From Psychrobacter aquimaris (lineage in GTDB: Bacteria; Pseudomonadota; Gammaproteobacteria; Pseudomonadales; Moraxellaceae): a stretch of DNA of 64,000 nucleotides. Each line of letters starts with the position of its first letter. Within the stretch, counting starts at the first letter, position 1. The stretch spans positions 223,429 to 287,428 of the forward strand of contig NZ_JABASR010000003.1 in assembly GCF_016107525.1 (NCBI RefSeq). Direction: 5' to 3'. Of this stretch, positions 1-9,127 are shown one piece after another. Under the pieces are notes generated by a model. It saw nothing but the letters and a program-made list of their open reading frames with translations. It had not been told where the DNA came from and did no database searches. The position numbers were made by a program, and so were the translations under genes.

Positions 1-415
1 TATCGTCTACGGGTAACGCTAGCAAGTAATTCCAATGCAAGGTGTTGCCAACCACTTCTCCTGTTGCCTCACCAATGACGTCACCAGCCGTGCCTTTCCA
101 ACTACCATCAGCTTGCTTGGTCAATCGCCATATGCGCTGCGATTTTGAGCCATCTGCCCATGAGAATTTTTCGTCCAAAACTATGACGTTATCGCCTTCG
201 TGAGTAGCATTAATATCGACGTAAAAGCGTTTTTTGACCTCGCCATTGCGCCCTTGAAACATGCCCCAGCCATCTATCTGACCTGAGAAAAACTCATGCA
301 TATCGAGCGTTGGCGTGGTGTTCTGATAGGCCTGAATATTTTGCGTGGCACAGCCAGAGGTCAGTAGCATGGCTGACAGCCCAAAGCCTATCGCTAGCTT
401 CTTAAACTTACTCAT
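1..415 (-). CDS. DUF3833-family lipoprotein (partial, 3' end outside the window)
   Basis: The reading frame starts at the ATG complementary to 413-415 and stays open to the left edge, so only the first 138 or so residues are visible. The N terminus has a short basic start, a hydrophobic stretch and a lipobox ending LLTSGC, so the protein should be a lipidated envelope protein. The part after the lipobox contains FFSGQIDGWGMFQGR, VKKRFYVDI and GTAGDVIGEATGEVVGN, which I recognise as the DUF3833 pattern. The function of that family is not established. The gene points out of the window, and 135 bp separate its start from the stop of the MFS gene upstream, so it may have its own promoter. Confidence 0.8.
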   Translation of the reverse strand, partial: MSKFKKLAIGFGLSAMLLTSGCATQNIQAYQNTTPTLDMHEFFSGQIDGWGMFQGRNGEVKKRFYVDINATHEGDNVIVLDEKFSWADGSKSQRIWRLTKQADGSWKGTAGDVIGEATGEVVGNTLHWNYLLALPVDD

Positions 416-550
416 ATTAATTCCTTTTAAATAGAGATGAATACTTAGCGGTCACTTATTAATAATGGCTGTCTATACAGTTATTGCCTACTCAGTTCTG
501 CCTATTTATTTTTGTTGCTATAAATCTAAAAATATTACTTATATAGCGTA

Positions 551-1915
551 CTAAATATCTAGCGGACTTTGTGCCAAACTCGATAGCTCTTGACGTGAAT
601 CATCCGTCAATTGTGTCTTATCAAGTTTCAAATAAGCGACTTGCTCTTTTGCCATCACGACCAGTTCATCAACGCCATCTACTGCCAGCATCTGCCTTGA
701 CCAATCTTGAATATTAATGTTTTTGGGAATCGTCACTGTCGTGCTTGATAGATAAGGTGGCTGAGCAATCGGAATGATAATGAGTAACGCAGCGCCCATG
801 ATAATCGCCAAGATACCCCATGCTAGCAGATTAGGCTGATTTAATAATAGGCCACCCATCGCACCGCCAACGAACGCCCCAAAAAACTGGCTGGATGAGT
901 TAAGCCCCATCGCAGTCGCTTTATTAGCGACTGGGGCACGCTTAGATATCCACGAGGGAATCGTCGCCTCAAGCAAATTAAAACCCATAAAGTACAGCAG
1001 CAAGCCAAATATAATGCCAACGCCGACCTGACTACCCAGCGCAAGTATTGCTAAGGCAGCAGTCATCAAGGCAATCGCACCCAAAAACACTTGGCGCATT
1101 TTGCGTTTCTTTTCAGCGATAATAATAAATGGTATCGCGATTGCAAAGCCGATAAACAGTAGTGGCAGATAAACCAATCCCTGCTGACGTACAGACAGGC
1201 CTAGCACTTCATTGAGCTGGTGTGGCAGGATAACAAATATCGCGGTCATCGTCAGATGCAGCGCAAAGATACCAATATGTAAGCGATTCAAATCGCCAAT
1301 CTTGAGGACAGTTGCCAACTGCTGACCGATGGTTTTATTATCTAAGTTGTGTTTGAGCACGCGCATAGGCGTTGGTACAACAACCAACAGCAGCATCGCC
1401 AAAATAGCGAATCCTGATGTCAGCCAAAACAGCCCAGAGATACCGAGCGAGCCGACCAATAATGGACCAAAAGCAAAGGCAAGCATGATAGAGGTCGCAA
1501 TGGTCAAGCCCATCGTCGCCATCGCTTTGGTACGCATCTCCTCACGCGTCACATCAGCCAGTAATGCCATCAATACAGCAGAGACCGCGCCACTACCCGC
1601 CAGCGCTCGACCAATGATCACTTCATAGATATCCGTCGCATTTGCCGCAATCATGCCGCCGATGGCAAACAGTATCAATCCCAAAAAGATAATTGGCTTA
1701 CGAGGGAACTTGTCAGCGGCAAGGCTCATCGGTATCTGAAAAATTGCCTGACCTAACCCATACACCCCAACGGCCAAACCAATCAAAAACGGCGTCGCGT
1801 GTGCATAATTGTCTCCGTAAACAGAAAACACTGGCACAATCATAAACAAGCCAATCATACGCAAGGCAAAGATGCCACCGACTCCGAGGATTGCCCGTTT
1901 CTCTACGCTATTCAT
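551..1915 (-). CDS. yajR: MFS drug/proton antiporter of the YajR type
   Basis: A 454-residue protein with 12 predicted membrane helices and MFS signatures: a GRALAGSGA-type motif C region and a PRKPIIF loop between helices 2 and 3. After the last helix (about residue 390) there is a soluble tail of about 65 residues (INIQDWSRQMLAVDGVDEL onward). Its pattern fits the ferredoxin-like YAM domain that marks YajR among MFS exporters, and the length equals that of E. coli YajR. It should sit in the inner membrane and export small hydrophobic compounds; the substrate cannot be read from sequence. The ATG at 1913-1915 has a GAGG ribosome binding site five bases upstream. The gene diverges from uvrA. 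Confidence 0.85.
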   Translation of the reverse strand: MNSVEKRAILGVGGIFALRMIGLFMIVPVFSVYGDNYAHATPFLIGLAVGVYGLGQAIFQIPMSLAADKFPRKPIIFLGLILFAIGGMIAANATDIYEVIIGRALAGSGAVSAVLMALLADVTREEMRTKAMATMGLTIATSIMLAFAFGPLLVGSLGISGLFWLTSGFAILAMLLLVVVPTPMRVLKHNLDNKTIGQQLATVLKIGDLNRLHIGIFALHLTMTAIFVILPHQLNEVLGLSVRQQGLVYLPLLFIGFAIAIPFIIIAEKKRKMRQVFLGAIALMTAALAILALGSQVGVGIIFGLLLYFMGFNLLEATIPSWISKRAPVANKATAMGLNSSSQFFGAFVGGAMGGLLLNQPNLLAWGILAIIMGAALLIIIPIAQPPYLSSTTVTIPKNINIQDWSRQMLAVDGVDELVVMAKEQVAYLKLDKTQLTDDSRQELSSLAQSPLDI

Positions 1916-2449
1916 ACTTGCCTCACTGGTTGATCATTGCTGGTTTTCACTGCTGGCACTTATGCTGCACCATGATTTATCACTACTGGTTTATCAAGGC
2001 ATTGGCCTATAAATCAAGCCCCCTAGTATAAGACATTCGCCGTTTGGTTGCCGAGACTTTTGTCTTACTGACGCAGCCTCACATAGCTTATCAACCCAAG
2101 CCCTTCATATTACGCGATTATTTTGTTACCAACTGCGTCAGATGCGCAATCACACCTTGAATAATGCGGTCGCCATAACAATAAAGTAAGGGGTCGTAAG
2201 TACTGTTACCAAATGCTTTATATGACAAATACCCCGATAAAATGACAATATTTGTTTAAATCTATAACAAACACCACCTGTTACTTGATCCTTATTTGAT
2301 TTAGATTCGTTCAGTAAAATTAAAATAAAAACACCATTCATATTTTTGATTAATCAGTACATTCATCTCCACTGACACCTTTACTTTTATACCTTTTTTT
2401 ATAGACATCTTTTTAAATATAATTTTAGCAAATAGGAAACCCATAAACG
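1916..2449. other. Divergent intergenic region between yajR-like gene and uvrA
   Basis: This 534-bp AT-rich gap must hold the promoters of both flanking genes. A TATAAT at 2418-2423 lies close upstream of uvrA and is a possible -10 box, but I see no convincing -35 element. An AGGAAA at 2434-2439 is the likely uvrA ribosome binding site. I looked for the LexA consensus CTGT-N8-ACAG and found none, which fits a lineage without a classical LexA. No gene-like reading frame with supporting features was found here. Confidence 0.5.
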
Positions 2450-5356
2450 ATGGCACATGACCATATCGCAATACGCGGCGCACGTACTCATAATTTAAAA
2501 AACATTGATTTAGACATTCCACGAGATAAATTCGTAGTGATTACTGGCTTGTCAGGTTCTGGTAAATCTTCACTGGCATTCGATACGCTTTATGCTGAAG
2601 GGCAACGTCGCTATGTCGAGAGCTTATCGGCTTATGCCCGTCAGTTCCTCTCGCAAATGGAAAAACCGGAAGTCGATAGTATCGAAGGTCTCTCCCCTGC
2701 GATTGCGATCGAGCAAAAGTCCACCAACCATAACCCACGCTCGACCGTCGGTACGATTACCGAGATTTACGACTATCTACGTCTACTTTACGCCCGTATC
2801 GGTACGCCGTACTGCCCTGAGCATGGCGAGCCGATGGTCGCGCAGTCGGTCACCGAGATGGTCGATCAAGTCATGGCATTGCCAGAAGATACCAAACTCA
2901 TGATCTTGGCACCGGTGATTCGTGAGCGTAAAGGTGAGCATACCGTTTTACTTGAGCAGCTGATTGGACAAGGTTTCGTGCGCGTGCGTGTCGATGGTGA
3001 TGTCTACGATACCGATGAGCTACCAACACTGGATAAAAAGAAAAAACATACTATCGAAGTGGTGGTCGATCGCTTTAAAGTTCGTGACGACTTGGGTAAC
3101 CGTGTCGCTGAGAGCTTAGAAACGGCGCTACGTTTGGGTCAAGGACTGGTCACCCTGCACTTTATGGATGGCAACCCAAAAGAAGGCGGTGACGACAATC
3201 AAGTCATGTCAGCCAAACACTCATGCCCTGTCTGTGATCGTGCGGTGCCTGAACTTGAGCCACGTATGTTTAGTTTTAACAATCCATATGGCGCATGCCC
3301 TAGCTGTGATGGTCTTGGCAAACGCCAATACTTTGCCGCTGAAAAACTCATTACCCATCATGAAAAATCACTCAATCAAGGCGCAATCAATGGTTGGGAC
3401 AAACGTCATGCGTATTATTTTGGTTTGCTTAGTACGGTCTGCAAGCACTTCAAAATCGATATGGATGCACCGTGGCAGGATCTGTCTAAAGAACAGCAAG
3501 ACCTCATCATGCATGGCTCTGGTAAAGAAAAGTTGACCTTTAACTTTACTGATGAGCGCGGCCGAAAAACCAATAAGACGGTACCTTTTGAAGGGGTGCT
3601 TCCTTACTTGGAGCGCCGTTATGCCAAGACGCAAAGTAATCTTGTGCGTGATGAGCTGGCCAAATATCTGGCAGATACCACGTGTAATGTCTGTGATGGC
3701 GCGCGTCTGAATGAAATCTCGCGTAATGTCCGTGTCGATGACCAAACCATCGCTGAAATCGTCAAGCTCTCTATCGGTGACTCTGCCGATTATTATAAAA
3801 TGCTAAAGATTGGCGGTCATAAAGGCGAAGTCGCAGAAAAAATCTTTAAAGAAATTAATGAACGTCTAAACTTCCTCGTCAGCGTTGGACTGGATTATCT
3901 CACTCTTGCCCGCTCTGCCGAGACACTATCGGGCGGTGAAGCACAGCGTATTCGTCTGGCTAGCCAAATCGGTGCCGGTCTCATGGGCGTGATGTATGTA
4001 CTCGATGAGCCATCCATTGGTCTGCATCAGCGTGACAATGATCGTCTGCTAAAAACCCTCACGCGCTTGCGTGATTTGGGCAATACCGTACTGGTCGTTG
4101 AGCATGATGAAGATGCCATTCGCCAAGCAGATCATGTCATCGATATCGGTATCGGTGCCGGCGTACACGGTGGTCATGTGATCGCTCAGGGTACGGTCGA
4201 TGACATCATGGCAAACAAAGAATCGCTGACTGGACAATATATGTCTGGCAAAAAGCGCATCGAGATTCCATCTGTGCGTCATAAAGCCAAAACCATAGAC
4301 GTCGAAGTCAAAGGTAAAGCCAAAGCCCAAAAAGTACCAATGACGATTGAGTTAAAAGGCGCATCAGGCAATAACTTGCACGATGTTGATTTGACGATAC
4401 CAATTGGCATCATGACTTGTATCACTGGCGTATCTGGCTCAGGTAAATCGACGCTGATCAATCGTACCTTGATGCCACTCGCCGCCACTCAGCTGAATAA
4501 CGCTTCGACGCTGATTGCGGACAAGCATGACAGCATCAGCGGTCTTGAGCATTTAGACAAAATGGTCGATATTGATCAAAGCCCTATTGGTCGTACGCCG
4601 CGCTCAAACCCAGCGACGTATACGGGCGTGTTTACCCCTGTGCGTGAGATGTTTGCCCAAACGCAAGAAGCGCGCGCTCGTGGTTACAAGCCGGGTCGCT
4701 TTAGCTTCAACGTCAAAGGCGGACGCTGTGAGATGTGTCAGGGTGATGGTCTTATCAAAGTTGAGATGCATTTCTTACCTGATATGTATGTGCCATGTGA
4801 TACCTGTGAGGGCAAACGCTATAACCGCGAAACCCTAGAGATTCATTATAAAGGCAAAAGCATCGCAGAAGTACTCGATATGACCGTTGAAGATGCGGTT
4901 GATTTCTTCTCAGCGATACCCGCGATCTATCGCCGCTTGCAAGCATTAATGGATGTCGGTCTTGGCTATATTCGTTTGGGTCAGTCTGCGCCGACGCTCT
5001 CTGGCGGTGAAGCGCAGCGTGTCAAGCTGGCACGTGAGCTTGCCAAACGCGATACGGGACAGACCCTCTATATCTTGGATGAGCCAACCACCGGTTTACA
5101 TTTCCATGATATCTATAAGCTGCTCCATATCCTGCATACCCTACGCGACAAAGGTAATACCATCGTGGTCATCGAGCATAACTTAGATGTCATCAAAACA
5201 GCGGATTGGGTGATTGATCTTGGCCCTGAAGGCGGTAAAGGTGGCGGTCTGATCATTGCTGAAGGCACGCCTGAGGAAGTGGCGGAAGTGAAAGGCTCTT
5301 ATACGGGTGAGTTCTTAAAACCGATGCTTGAGCAAGGGTTAAAAGACGTAAGCTAA
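2450..5356 (+). CDS. uvrA: Excinuclease ABC subunit A
   Basis: A 968-residue UvrA, the damage-sensing ATPase of nucleotide excision repair, which works as a dimer with UvrB in the cytoplasm. The first Walker A is GLSGSGKSS at residues 33-41 and the second is GVSGSGKST near residue 660. Two ABC signature motifs (LSGGEAQR) and two Walker B/switch regions ([13 protein letters not shown] and [13 protein letters not shown]) are present. Zinc-binding CxxC pairs occur around CPVC/CPSC, CNVC, and CEMC/CDTC. The protein is slightly longer than the 940 residues of E. coli UvrA. The ATG is followed at once by the usual [12 protein letters not shown] start. A copy of part of its last 3' segment lies at 8621-8685. 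Confidence 0.98.
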   Translation: MAHDHIAIRGARTHNLKNIDLDIPRDKFVVITGLSGSGKSSLAFDTLYAEGQRRYVESLSAYARQFLSQMEKPEVDSIEGLSPAIAIEQKSTNHNPRSTVGTITEIYDYLRLLYARIGTPYCPEHGEPMVAQSVTEMVDQVMALPEDTKLMILAPVIRERKGEHTVLLEQLIGQGFVRVRVDGDVYDTDELPTLDKKKKHTIEVVVDRFKVRDDLGNRVAESLETALRLGQGLVTLHFMDGNPKEGGDDNQVMSAKHSCPVCDRAVPELEPRMFSFNNPYGACPSCDGLGKRQYFAAEKLITHHEKSLNQGAINGWDKRHAYYFGLLSTVCKHFKIDMDAPWQDLSKEQQDLIMHGSGKEKLTFNFTDERGRKTNKTVPFEGVLPYLERRYAKTQSNLVRDELAKYLADTTCNVCDGARLNEISRNVRVDDQTIAEIVKLSIGDSADYYKMLKIGGHKGEVAEKIFKEINERLNFLVSVGLDYLTLARSAETLSGGEAQRIRLASQIGAGLMGVMYVLDEPSIGLHQRDNDRLLKTLTRLRDLGNTVLVVEHDEDAIRQADHVIDIGIGAGVHGGHVIAQGTVDDIMANKESLTGQYMSGKKRIEIPSVRHKAKTIDVEVKGKAKAQKVPMTIELKGASGNNLHDVDLTIPIGIMTCITGVSGSGKSTLINRTLMPLAATQLNNASTLIADKHDSISGLEHLDKMVDIDQSPIGRTPRSNPATYTGVFTPVREMFAQTQEARARGYKPGRFSFNVKGGRCEMCQGDGLIKVEMHFLPDMYVPCDTCEGKRYNRETLEIHYKGKSIAEVLDMTVEDAVDFFSAIPAIYRRLQALMDVGLGYIRLGQSAPTLSGGEAQRVKLARELAKRDTGQTLYILDEPTTGLHFHDIYKLLHILHTLRDKGNTIVVIEHNLDVIKTADWVIDLGPEGGKGGGLIIAEGTPEEVAEVKGSYTGEFLKPMLEQGLKDVS

Positions 5357-5380
5357 AACAACTTGGTGAATGATTGATAA

Positions 5381-5411
5381 AAGGCTACTCTTTCGGGAGT
5401 GGCCTTTTTTT
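5381..5411 (+). terminator. Intrinsic terminator of uvrA
   Basis: A 10-bp stem (AAGGCTACTC paired with GAGTGGCCTT, one G-T pair) with a six-base loop (TTTCGG) is followed by a run of T residues. It lies 25 bp after the uvrA stop. Confidence 0.9.
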
Positions 5412-5435
5412 GGTGTGGAAAATCAAAGATAGGTG

Positions 5436-5900
5436 CTATATTTTATTTTTCAAAACTGCAATTACCTTTAAAACCTGCTCACGATTTTTGGCAGCTTTGA
5501 GCCATTTGGGCAAACGACTAGCTAATGAACTATTCATCCAAGTATCTACATTTAGATTACGTTGCCTATGTTTAGCCGATACAAAGTCTTCCAAATATTC
5601 TAAATGACGCTTGTTGAATGCCCACAAGCTCTCACCCGCACAATCGGTTTGCAACCATAAATTTGCGCCAAAATAACTATCCGTTGGATTTTCCGCGCCC
5701 CAATAAAATTTTCTGTGCTCAGCTAATTTTGCTTGATTATAGCAACAACTTGGACAACTCAACCGAGCCTGATCATTATGTAGGGTAACGACTGCTTTAA
5801 GTCGACATTTCGGGCAGAAAATTAGCGTGGGATCATCTTTGGTAGGAGTGCTAATAGATAGCCTACTTTCCTCGCTTTCTTGAAACCATTGTTCATTCAT
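5436..5900 (-). CDS. Small zinc-ribbon protein of unknown function
   Basis: A 154-residue soluble protein without a signal peptide. Four cysteines form a ribbon: CPKC at 29-32 and CPSC at 49-52, separated by 16 residues, as in TFIIB-type zinc ribbons. The rest (for example WGAENPTDSYFGANLWLQTDC, then a basic C-terminal third) does not match a family I can name with certainty. Similar zinc-ribbon proteins turn up in accessory loci next to contact-dependent toxins and their immunity genes, and this one opens such a pocket. It converges on uvrA, ending 25 bp beyond the uvrA terminator. The ATG lacks a strong Shine-Dalgarno sequence. Confidence 0.6.
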   Translation of the reverse strand: MNEQWFQESEESRLSISTPTKDDPTLIFCPKCRLKAVVTLHNDQARLSCPSCCYNQAKLAEHRKFYWGAENPTDSYFGANLWLQTDCAGESLWAFNKRHLEYLEDFVSAKHRQRNLNVDTWMNSSLASRLPKWLKAAKNREQVLKVIAVLKNKI

Positions 5901-6014
5901 AGTGCCGTCCTAGCGCTAATATAAATTTAAAAACAAACCAAGTAAAAAACTGAATATAACGAACCGTATTTAACTATACTAAATCCTTCAAGCAGTGCAA
6001 AACGAGACCAAGAC

Positions 6015-6470
6015 ATGGCGACAATAGAAGAAAAAATCAGTCAAGCTGAATACATCATTTATCAATTTGAACTAGAAGAGTTAGGAAGAGCTTTTGATAT
6101 TCTCAATGAAGTTATTGCCGATAATCGAGCAACCGATCTTGAGATCGCTGATGCTTTAAATTTAAAAGGATTTATAGTTGCAGGACCCGCTCCGTGCCAT
6201 ACTGAATATGAAGAAGATGAGACGGGACTGATTTACTTCTTACAAGCTTTAAAGCATAATCCTTACAACCTTGGTGCGTTAATAAACACTGTTAACTCAT
6301 TTACCGAACATGATATGAGACAAACCTTTACTCGTGAAAATACACCTGCTTTTATAAAGGCTTATGAAGTATTAAGATATGGTATCTACGATACTCTAAA
6401 TAAAGAATCAAAAAATGATTTGCAAAGACTTTCTGATACATACGATAAATTTAAGCAAAACAGATTGTAA
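6015..6470 (+). CDS. Small acidic helical protein, possible orphan immunity protein
   Basis: 151 residues, acidic, no signal peptide or membrane segment. The sequence looks all-helical, with TPR-like spacing (ELGRAFDILNEVIADN, then EIADALNLKGFIV, then GLIYFLQALKHNPYNLGAL), which suggests two or three tetratricopeptide-like repeats. I do not recognise a named family. Small, AT-rich, cytoplasmic genes lined up without an obvious pathway are typical of immunity arrays left after a polymorphic toxin has been lost. No toxin is present in the window. The start ATG has little Shine-Dalgarno support (AGACCAAGAC upstream). Confidence 0.5.
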   Translation: MATIEEKISQAEYIIYQFELEELGRAFDILNEVIADNRATDLEIADALNLKGFIVAGPAPCHTEYEEDETGLIYFLQALKHNPYNLGALINTVNSFTEHDMRQTFTRENTPAFIKAYEVLRYGIYDTLNKESKNDLQRLSDTYDKFKQNRL

Positions 6471-6532
6471 CAAACCAGAGAACCCTGTTGAACATTTAGG
6501 TTAAATGACTTAAGTAGGTTTGACTAGAAATT

Positions 6533-6654
6533 CGATAGTAGAGCCTTATATTCTGAGTGATACCATGAAATCTCATCAAAAAATATTAGTAGGATGTTGG
6601 TATGGAAAAATTGGTGCCGTATTGCTAATGCTTATGCATCATAAAAGAGAGTAA
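6533..6654 (+). pseudogene. Truncated duplicate of the 7256-7768 gene and its upstream junction
   Basis: From 6533 the sequence repeats, with about 80 percent identity judged by eye, the junction between the two genes further downstream. It includes the end of the upstream gene (CTTATATT), the spacer (TTCTGAGT) and the first 15 codons of the next gene (MKSHQKILVGCWYGK against MKTHQEILVECWYDK). The homology then stops, and the frame runs on for 14 unrelated codons to a stop at 6652-6654. Relative to the intact junction, 11 bp of the spacer (AAGGGGTCAGA) are missing. This is the scar of a duplicated two-gene module, most of which has been deleted. Confidence 0.75.
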
Positions 6655-6737
6655 GCCTAACTTAGCGCAGCAGCTATGGATAATGAGCTTTCCTAAACTG
6701 TCGCGATTCAAATAATTAACAATGAGTCTATAATCTT

Positions 6738-7232
6738 ATGAATTTCAATACACATTTAGAAAAGACCAAATTTGCTATTATTAGTGCTCTAGATAGTGAC
6801 AAATCAGTGTTGATTAGTGAATTTATTGTTATTCTAAAAAATGCGTCTTCTTTACTTAAAGCAGATAATTTTAGTTTTTGGATTGACGAATTGCAAAAAA
6901 TCGACCATTCAGAAATCCCAATAACAAAGTATGCGGTCGTTGACGCTCAAAAATCATGGAATGAATATGATTCTAGTAGAACAACCTTTGGAAATATATT
7001 GTTAGATACATGTGAAAAATTATTTACCTATTGGCAGCAAGATGACCTCTGTAGCACGCAAGGTCAGTTCTACTATTACAAAGATAAGAATACAAATCTA
7101 GTCTTCAAAGAAAGTGTGTTTGGTTGTATTCAATATCTTGATAGAGCCATGAATAGGAGTACTGATACTCAATTTGGTATCGCATTGATTTCAGATTTAT
7201 ATGGAGTCGTTATAGTTGATGACTTATATTAA
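6738..7232 (+). CDS. Unrecognised cytoplasmic protein, possible immunity protein
   Basis: 164 residues, no signal peptide and no membrane segment. The N-terminal half is probably helical (LISEFIVILKNASSLLKADN), and the second half is rich in aromatic and polar residues. I recognise no family. It is followed after 23 bp by the next gene in the same direction. The duplicated scar at 6533-6654 includes the end of a second copy of this gene, so the two genes have moved and been duplicated as one module. The AT-rich codon use differs from the flanking core genes and suggests acquisition by transfer. Confidence 0.5.
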   Translation: MNFNTHLEKTKFAIISALDSDKSVLISEFIVILKNASSLLKADNFSFWIDELQKIDHSEIPITKYAVVDAQKSWNEYDSSRTTFGNILLDTCEKLFTYWQQDDLCSTQGQFYYYKDKNTNLVFKESVFGCIQYLDRAMNRSTDTQFGIALISDLYGVVIVDDLY

Positions 7233-7255
7233 GGGGTCAGATTCTGAGTAACCCT

Positions 7256-7768
7256 ATGAAAACTCATCAAGAAATATTAGTAGAATGTTGGTATGACAAA
7301 ACAGACATAGAGTCAATTATTCAATGGGCTGATACATTCGTTAAAAATAACGACCACATTCCTGAGGAAGTGTTTGAAATTTTTTATGCGCCTAAACATC
7401 ATTTTGAAGATATTCTTTTCAGACTGACTGTAGCTACGGAACCAGATTTTTTACCGCAATCATTAAGTACAGAAATTTTAGCAGCTAAATATTTGATCAA
7501 CTTAATTAAAAGATATTTAAGTGATGAAGTCACTCCTGTAGATATCTGTAGAGTGATTAGCAATATTGATTGTGGTTTTATGAATGCTCCGAGAGATTTA
7601 CCTGATAACGTTTCATACTACCCTTGTTGGCTTGGCAATTTATACAGTAGCTGTGATTGGTGTGATGAAACATGGACAAAAAATAGTGCTCCTCACTTAA
7701 AACAAGATTTGGAGAATCAGTTGCCTTATATTAGTGAGTGGATTAACGATAATAGTCAGTTAAATTAA
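7256..7768 (+). CDS. Unrecognised acidic protein, possible immunity protein with duplicated remnant
   Basis: 170 residues, acidic and soluble. Its C-terminal half is notable for a cysteine/tryptophan-rich stretch (SYYPCWLGNLYSSCDWCDET). The N-terminal half is helical. I cannot place it in a named family. It follows the 164-residue gene by 23 bp and is probably co-transcribed with it. The first 15 codons and the preceding spacer are repeated at 6533-6607, so an additional copy once lay upstream. A cassette of small paralogous cytoplasmic proteins with copy-number decay is the usual look of toxin-immunity arrays. That is inference from layout, not from a motif. Confidence 0.5.
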   Translation: MKTHQEILVECWYDKTDIESIIQWADTFVKNNDHIPEEVFEIFYAPKHHFEDILFRLTVATEPDFLPQSLSTEILAAKYLINLIKRYLSDEVTPVDICRVISNIDCGFMNAPRDLPDNVSYYPCWLGNLYSSCDWCDETWTKNSAPHLKQDLENQLPYISEWINDNSQLN

Positions 7769-7792
7769 AAAGCCCTTTTGTTCTGGACCATT

Positions 7793-7826
7793 AAAAAAGC
7801 ATCAGCAATTAAGCTGATGCTTTTTT
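7793..7826. terminator. Bidirectional intrinsic terminator
   Basis: A 14-bp perfect stem (AAAAAAGCATCAGC with GCTGATGCTTTTTT) and a six-base loop lie between two convergent genes. T runs are present on both strands, so it can end the plus-strand immunity-like cassette and the minus-strand DUF2846 gene. Confidence 0.9.
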
Positions 7827-7878
7827 GATACATTAACAATGACTTATGATAGTTTAGCTCACAATAGAATAAAGCCTA

Positions 7879-8340
7879 TTATTTGCTACACTTACCTTTG
7901 ACGCCCAGCTTAAGCTCTGATATCGCCTCTTTTCCTTCAGCTTCTGAAACCAATTTCAGTCCAGCCCCGCCGACAAATACACCCGGCTTAATGTACTGCT
8001 TGATAAAGTAGTTTTGACCAGCTGTCGTATTTACCATCAAGTCGTTTGGAGAAAATTCAGACTCAGTAGAGACTTTATGCGTCATATTTCCTTGCACTTC
8101 TTGATGAAAAAATGTTCCGCGTGCTGTCTCACCAACACACTCATCATCAATCCAAACATCTTTCTTCAAACTGGCACCCACAACACTGTTAGAGCGATAA
8201 ATATATAATCCTGCTTTATCGTTTGAAGGTGATTGAATTTGCTTTAAGGCATCAGATACTTGTGCTTGTTCTGTAGGAATAGAAGCACAACCAGCAAATA
8301 GGACTGAAGTCATGGTTAAAAAAGCGATTTTTTTTAGCAT
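7879..8340 (-). CDS. DUF2846-family lipoprotein
   Basis: 153 residues with a lipoprotein signal: MLKK, a hydrophobic core and the lipobox LFAGC (cysteine 18). The mature part has the DUF2846 pattern AGLYIYRSNSVVGASLKKDVWIDDECVG, followed by THKVSTESEFSPNDLMVNTTAGQNYFIKQYI. Members are small beta-sandwich lipoproteins of unknown role, often seen in Moraxellaceae and other gammaproteobacteria. The ATG is preceded by AGAGAAA. The gene is monocistronic, with the terminator at 7793-7826 downstream. Confidence 0.8.
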   Translation of the reverse strand: MLKKIAFLTMTSVLFAGCASIPTEQAQVSDALKQIQSPSNDKAGLYIYRSNSVVGASLKKDVWIDDECVGETARGTFFHQEVQGNMTHKVSTESEFSPNDLMVNTTAGQNYFIKQYIKPGVFVGGAGLKLVSEAEGKEAISELKLGVKGKCSK

Positions 8341-8711
8341 AATATTTCTCTAATAATAAAGTTGACCTGACTGACAAAATTTTAATGCCATTGCGGTTTA
8401 TCATAGAGAAATCAAATCTTAGACTATATAACTCATCATCAGCTTAACGCCTGATTTATAAGCTATAAATGTCTAATACGATCTCTTTACTCCAACTATA
8501 ATGTATAAATTTTGTTACGGTACAATACAGATTATTTCCTTAAAACTCAACTTAATTTATCAATATTTGCTTATATTATTTTGGAAATCTATTTTTTATT
8601 AGGCTCAGGTAATGCCAATAGATAAAAGGTAATACCATCGTGGTCACGGAGCACAACTTGGACGTGATTAAAATGGCAGATTAGGTGTTAGTTTTCTATA
8701 AAAGCCACTTC
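8341..8711. other. AT-rich intergenic region with a uvrA remnant
   Basis: Very AT-rich for its first 240 bp, with no credible reading frame. The promoter of the DUF2846 gene must lie near 8341-8420. The only recognisable content is the uvrA fragment at 8621-8685, annotated separately. Confidence 0.6.
8621..8685 (+). pseudogene. Fragment of the uvrA 3' region
   Basis: The stretch reads [18 protein letters not shown] followed by a stop codon. It matches uvrA residues in [20 protein letters not shown], encoded at 5154-5213. At the nucleotide level 22 consecutive bases are identical (8625-8646), and the remainder differs mainly at third positions. Homology starts and stops abruptly and there is no start codon, so this is a relic. 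It lies on the far side of the accessory pocket from the intact uvrA end. Confidence 0.8.
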
Positions 8712-8993
8712 CTAAACAAACTCCCTCTCAATATTCATCACCCGCGCATCTACCGTACGTTCTAGCTTTTCCTCAATCTCACGACACTGCGATTCGACCT
8801 CACGTTTAGACAGCCCAACGATCACAAACGTCCATTCGCTAGCGTCATGCCGATCGCGTTCGCTGCTCTCACAGACCGCGACACTTGGCGTATTGCCAAA
8901 GCGCGCGTGCAGGCCGCCCATCCGTTGGCGCTTTTCTTTTAGCGAGCCGCAGCCGAGCAATGAAAACGTCAGTGTCAAAATAGCGATGTGCAT
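8712..8993 (-). CDS. DUF503-family small protein (YlxP-like)
   Basis: 93 residues, starting MHIAILTLTF with the family signature SLKEKRQ at residues 17-23. It continues with a beta-alpha pattern ending VDARVMNIERE. DUF503 proteins are small ferredoxin-like folds. In Gram-positive bacteria the member YlxP lies in the nusA-infB operon and has been linked to ribosome assembly; the role here is unknown. The frame is open further upstream, but the ATG at 8991-8993 has a near-perfect ribosome binding site (AGGAGG, six bases away), which decides the start. It diverges from yjjP with 134 bp between starts. Confidence 0.8.
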   Translation of the reverse strand: MHIAILTLTFSLLGCGSLKEKRQRMGGLHARFGNTPSVAVCESSERDRHDASEWTFVIVGLSKREVESQCREIEEKLERTVDARVMNIEREFV

Positions 8994-9127
8994 TTTATCC
9001 TCCTTGCCGAAAAAGCTTATAATAGTAGTCAATATAATATTCGATAATGGCTGATAATGGCTGCGCGTCAGCATCCATACCCTTTATAATAGCGTATCAA
9101 TCGCCAACCAATCTGCGTATCTCACCC

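Noticed and set aside
5412..8711. Prophage or integrative element
   Set aside because: There is no integrase, transposase, phage structural gene, tRNA target or direct att repeat; only the uvrA fragment hints at an insertion event.
8994..9074. Upstream start for the DUF503 protein
   Set aside because: The AGGAGG site and the family N terminus both favour 8993.
9047..9127. Upstream start for yjjP
   Set aside because: It would add 27 residues absent from the YjjP family and overlap the promoter area of the divergent DUF503 gene.
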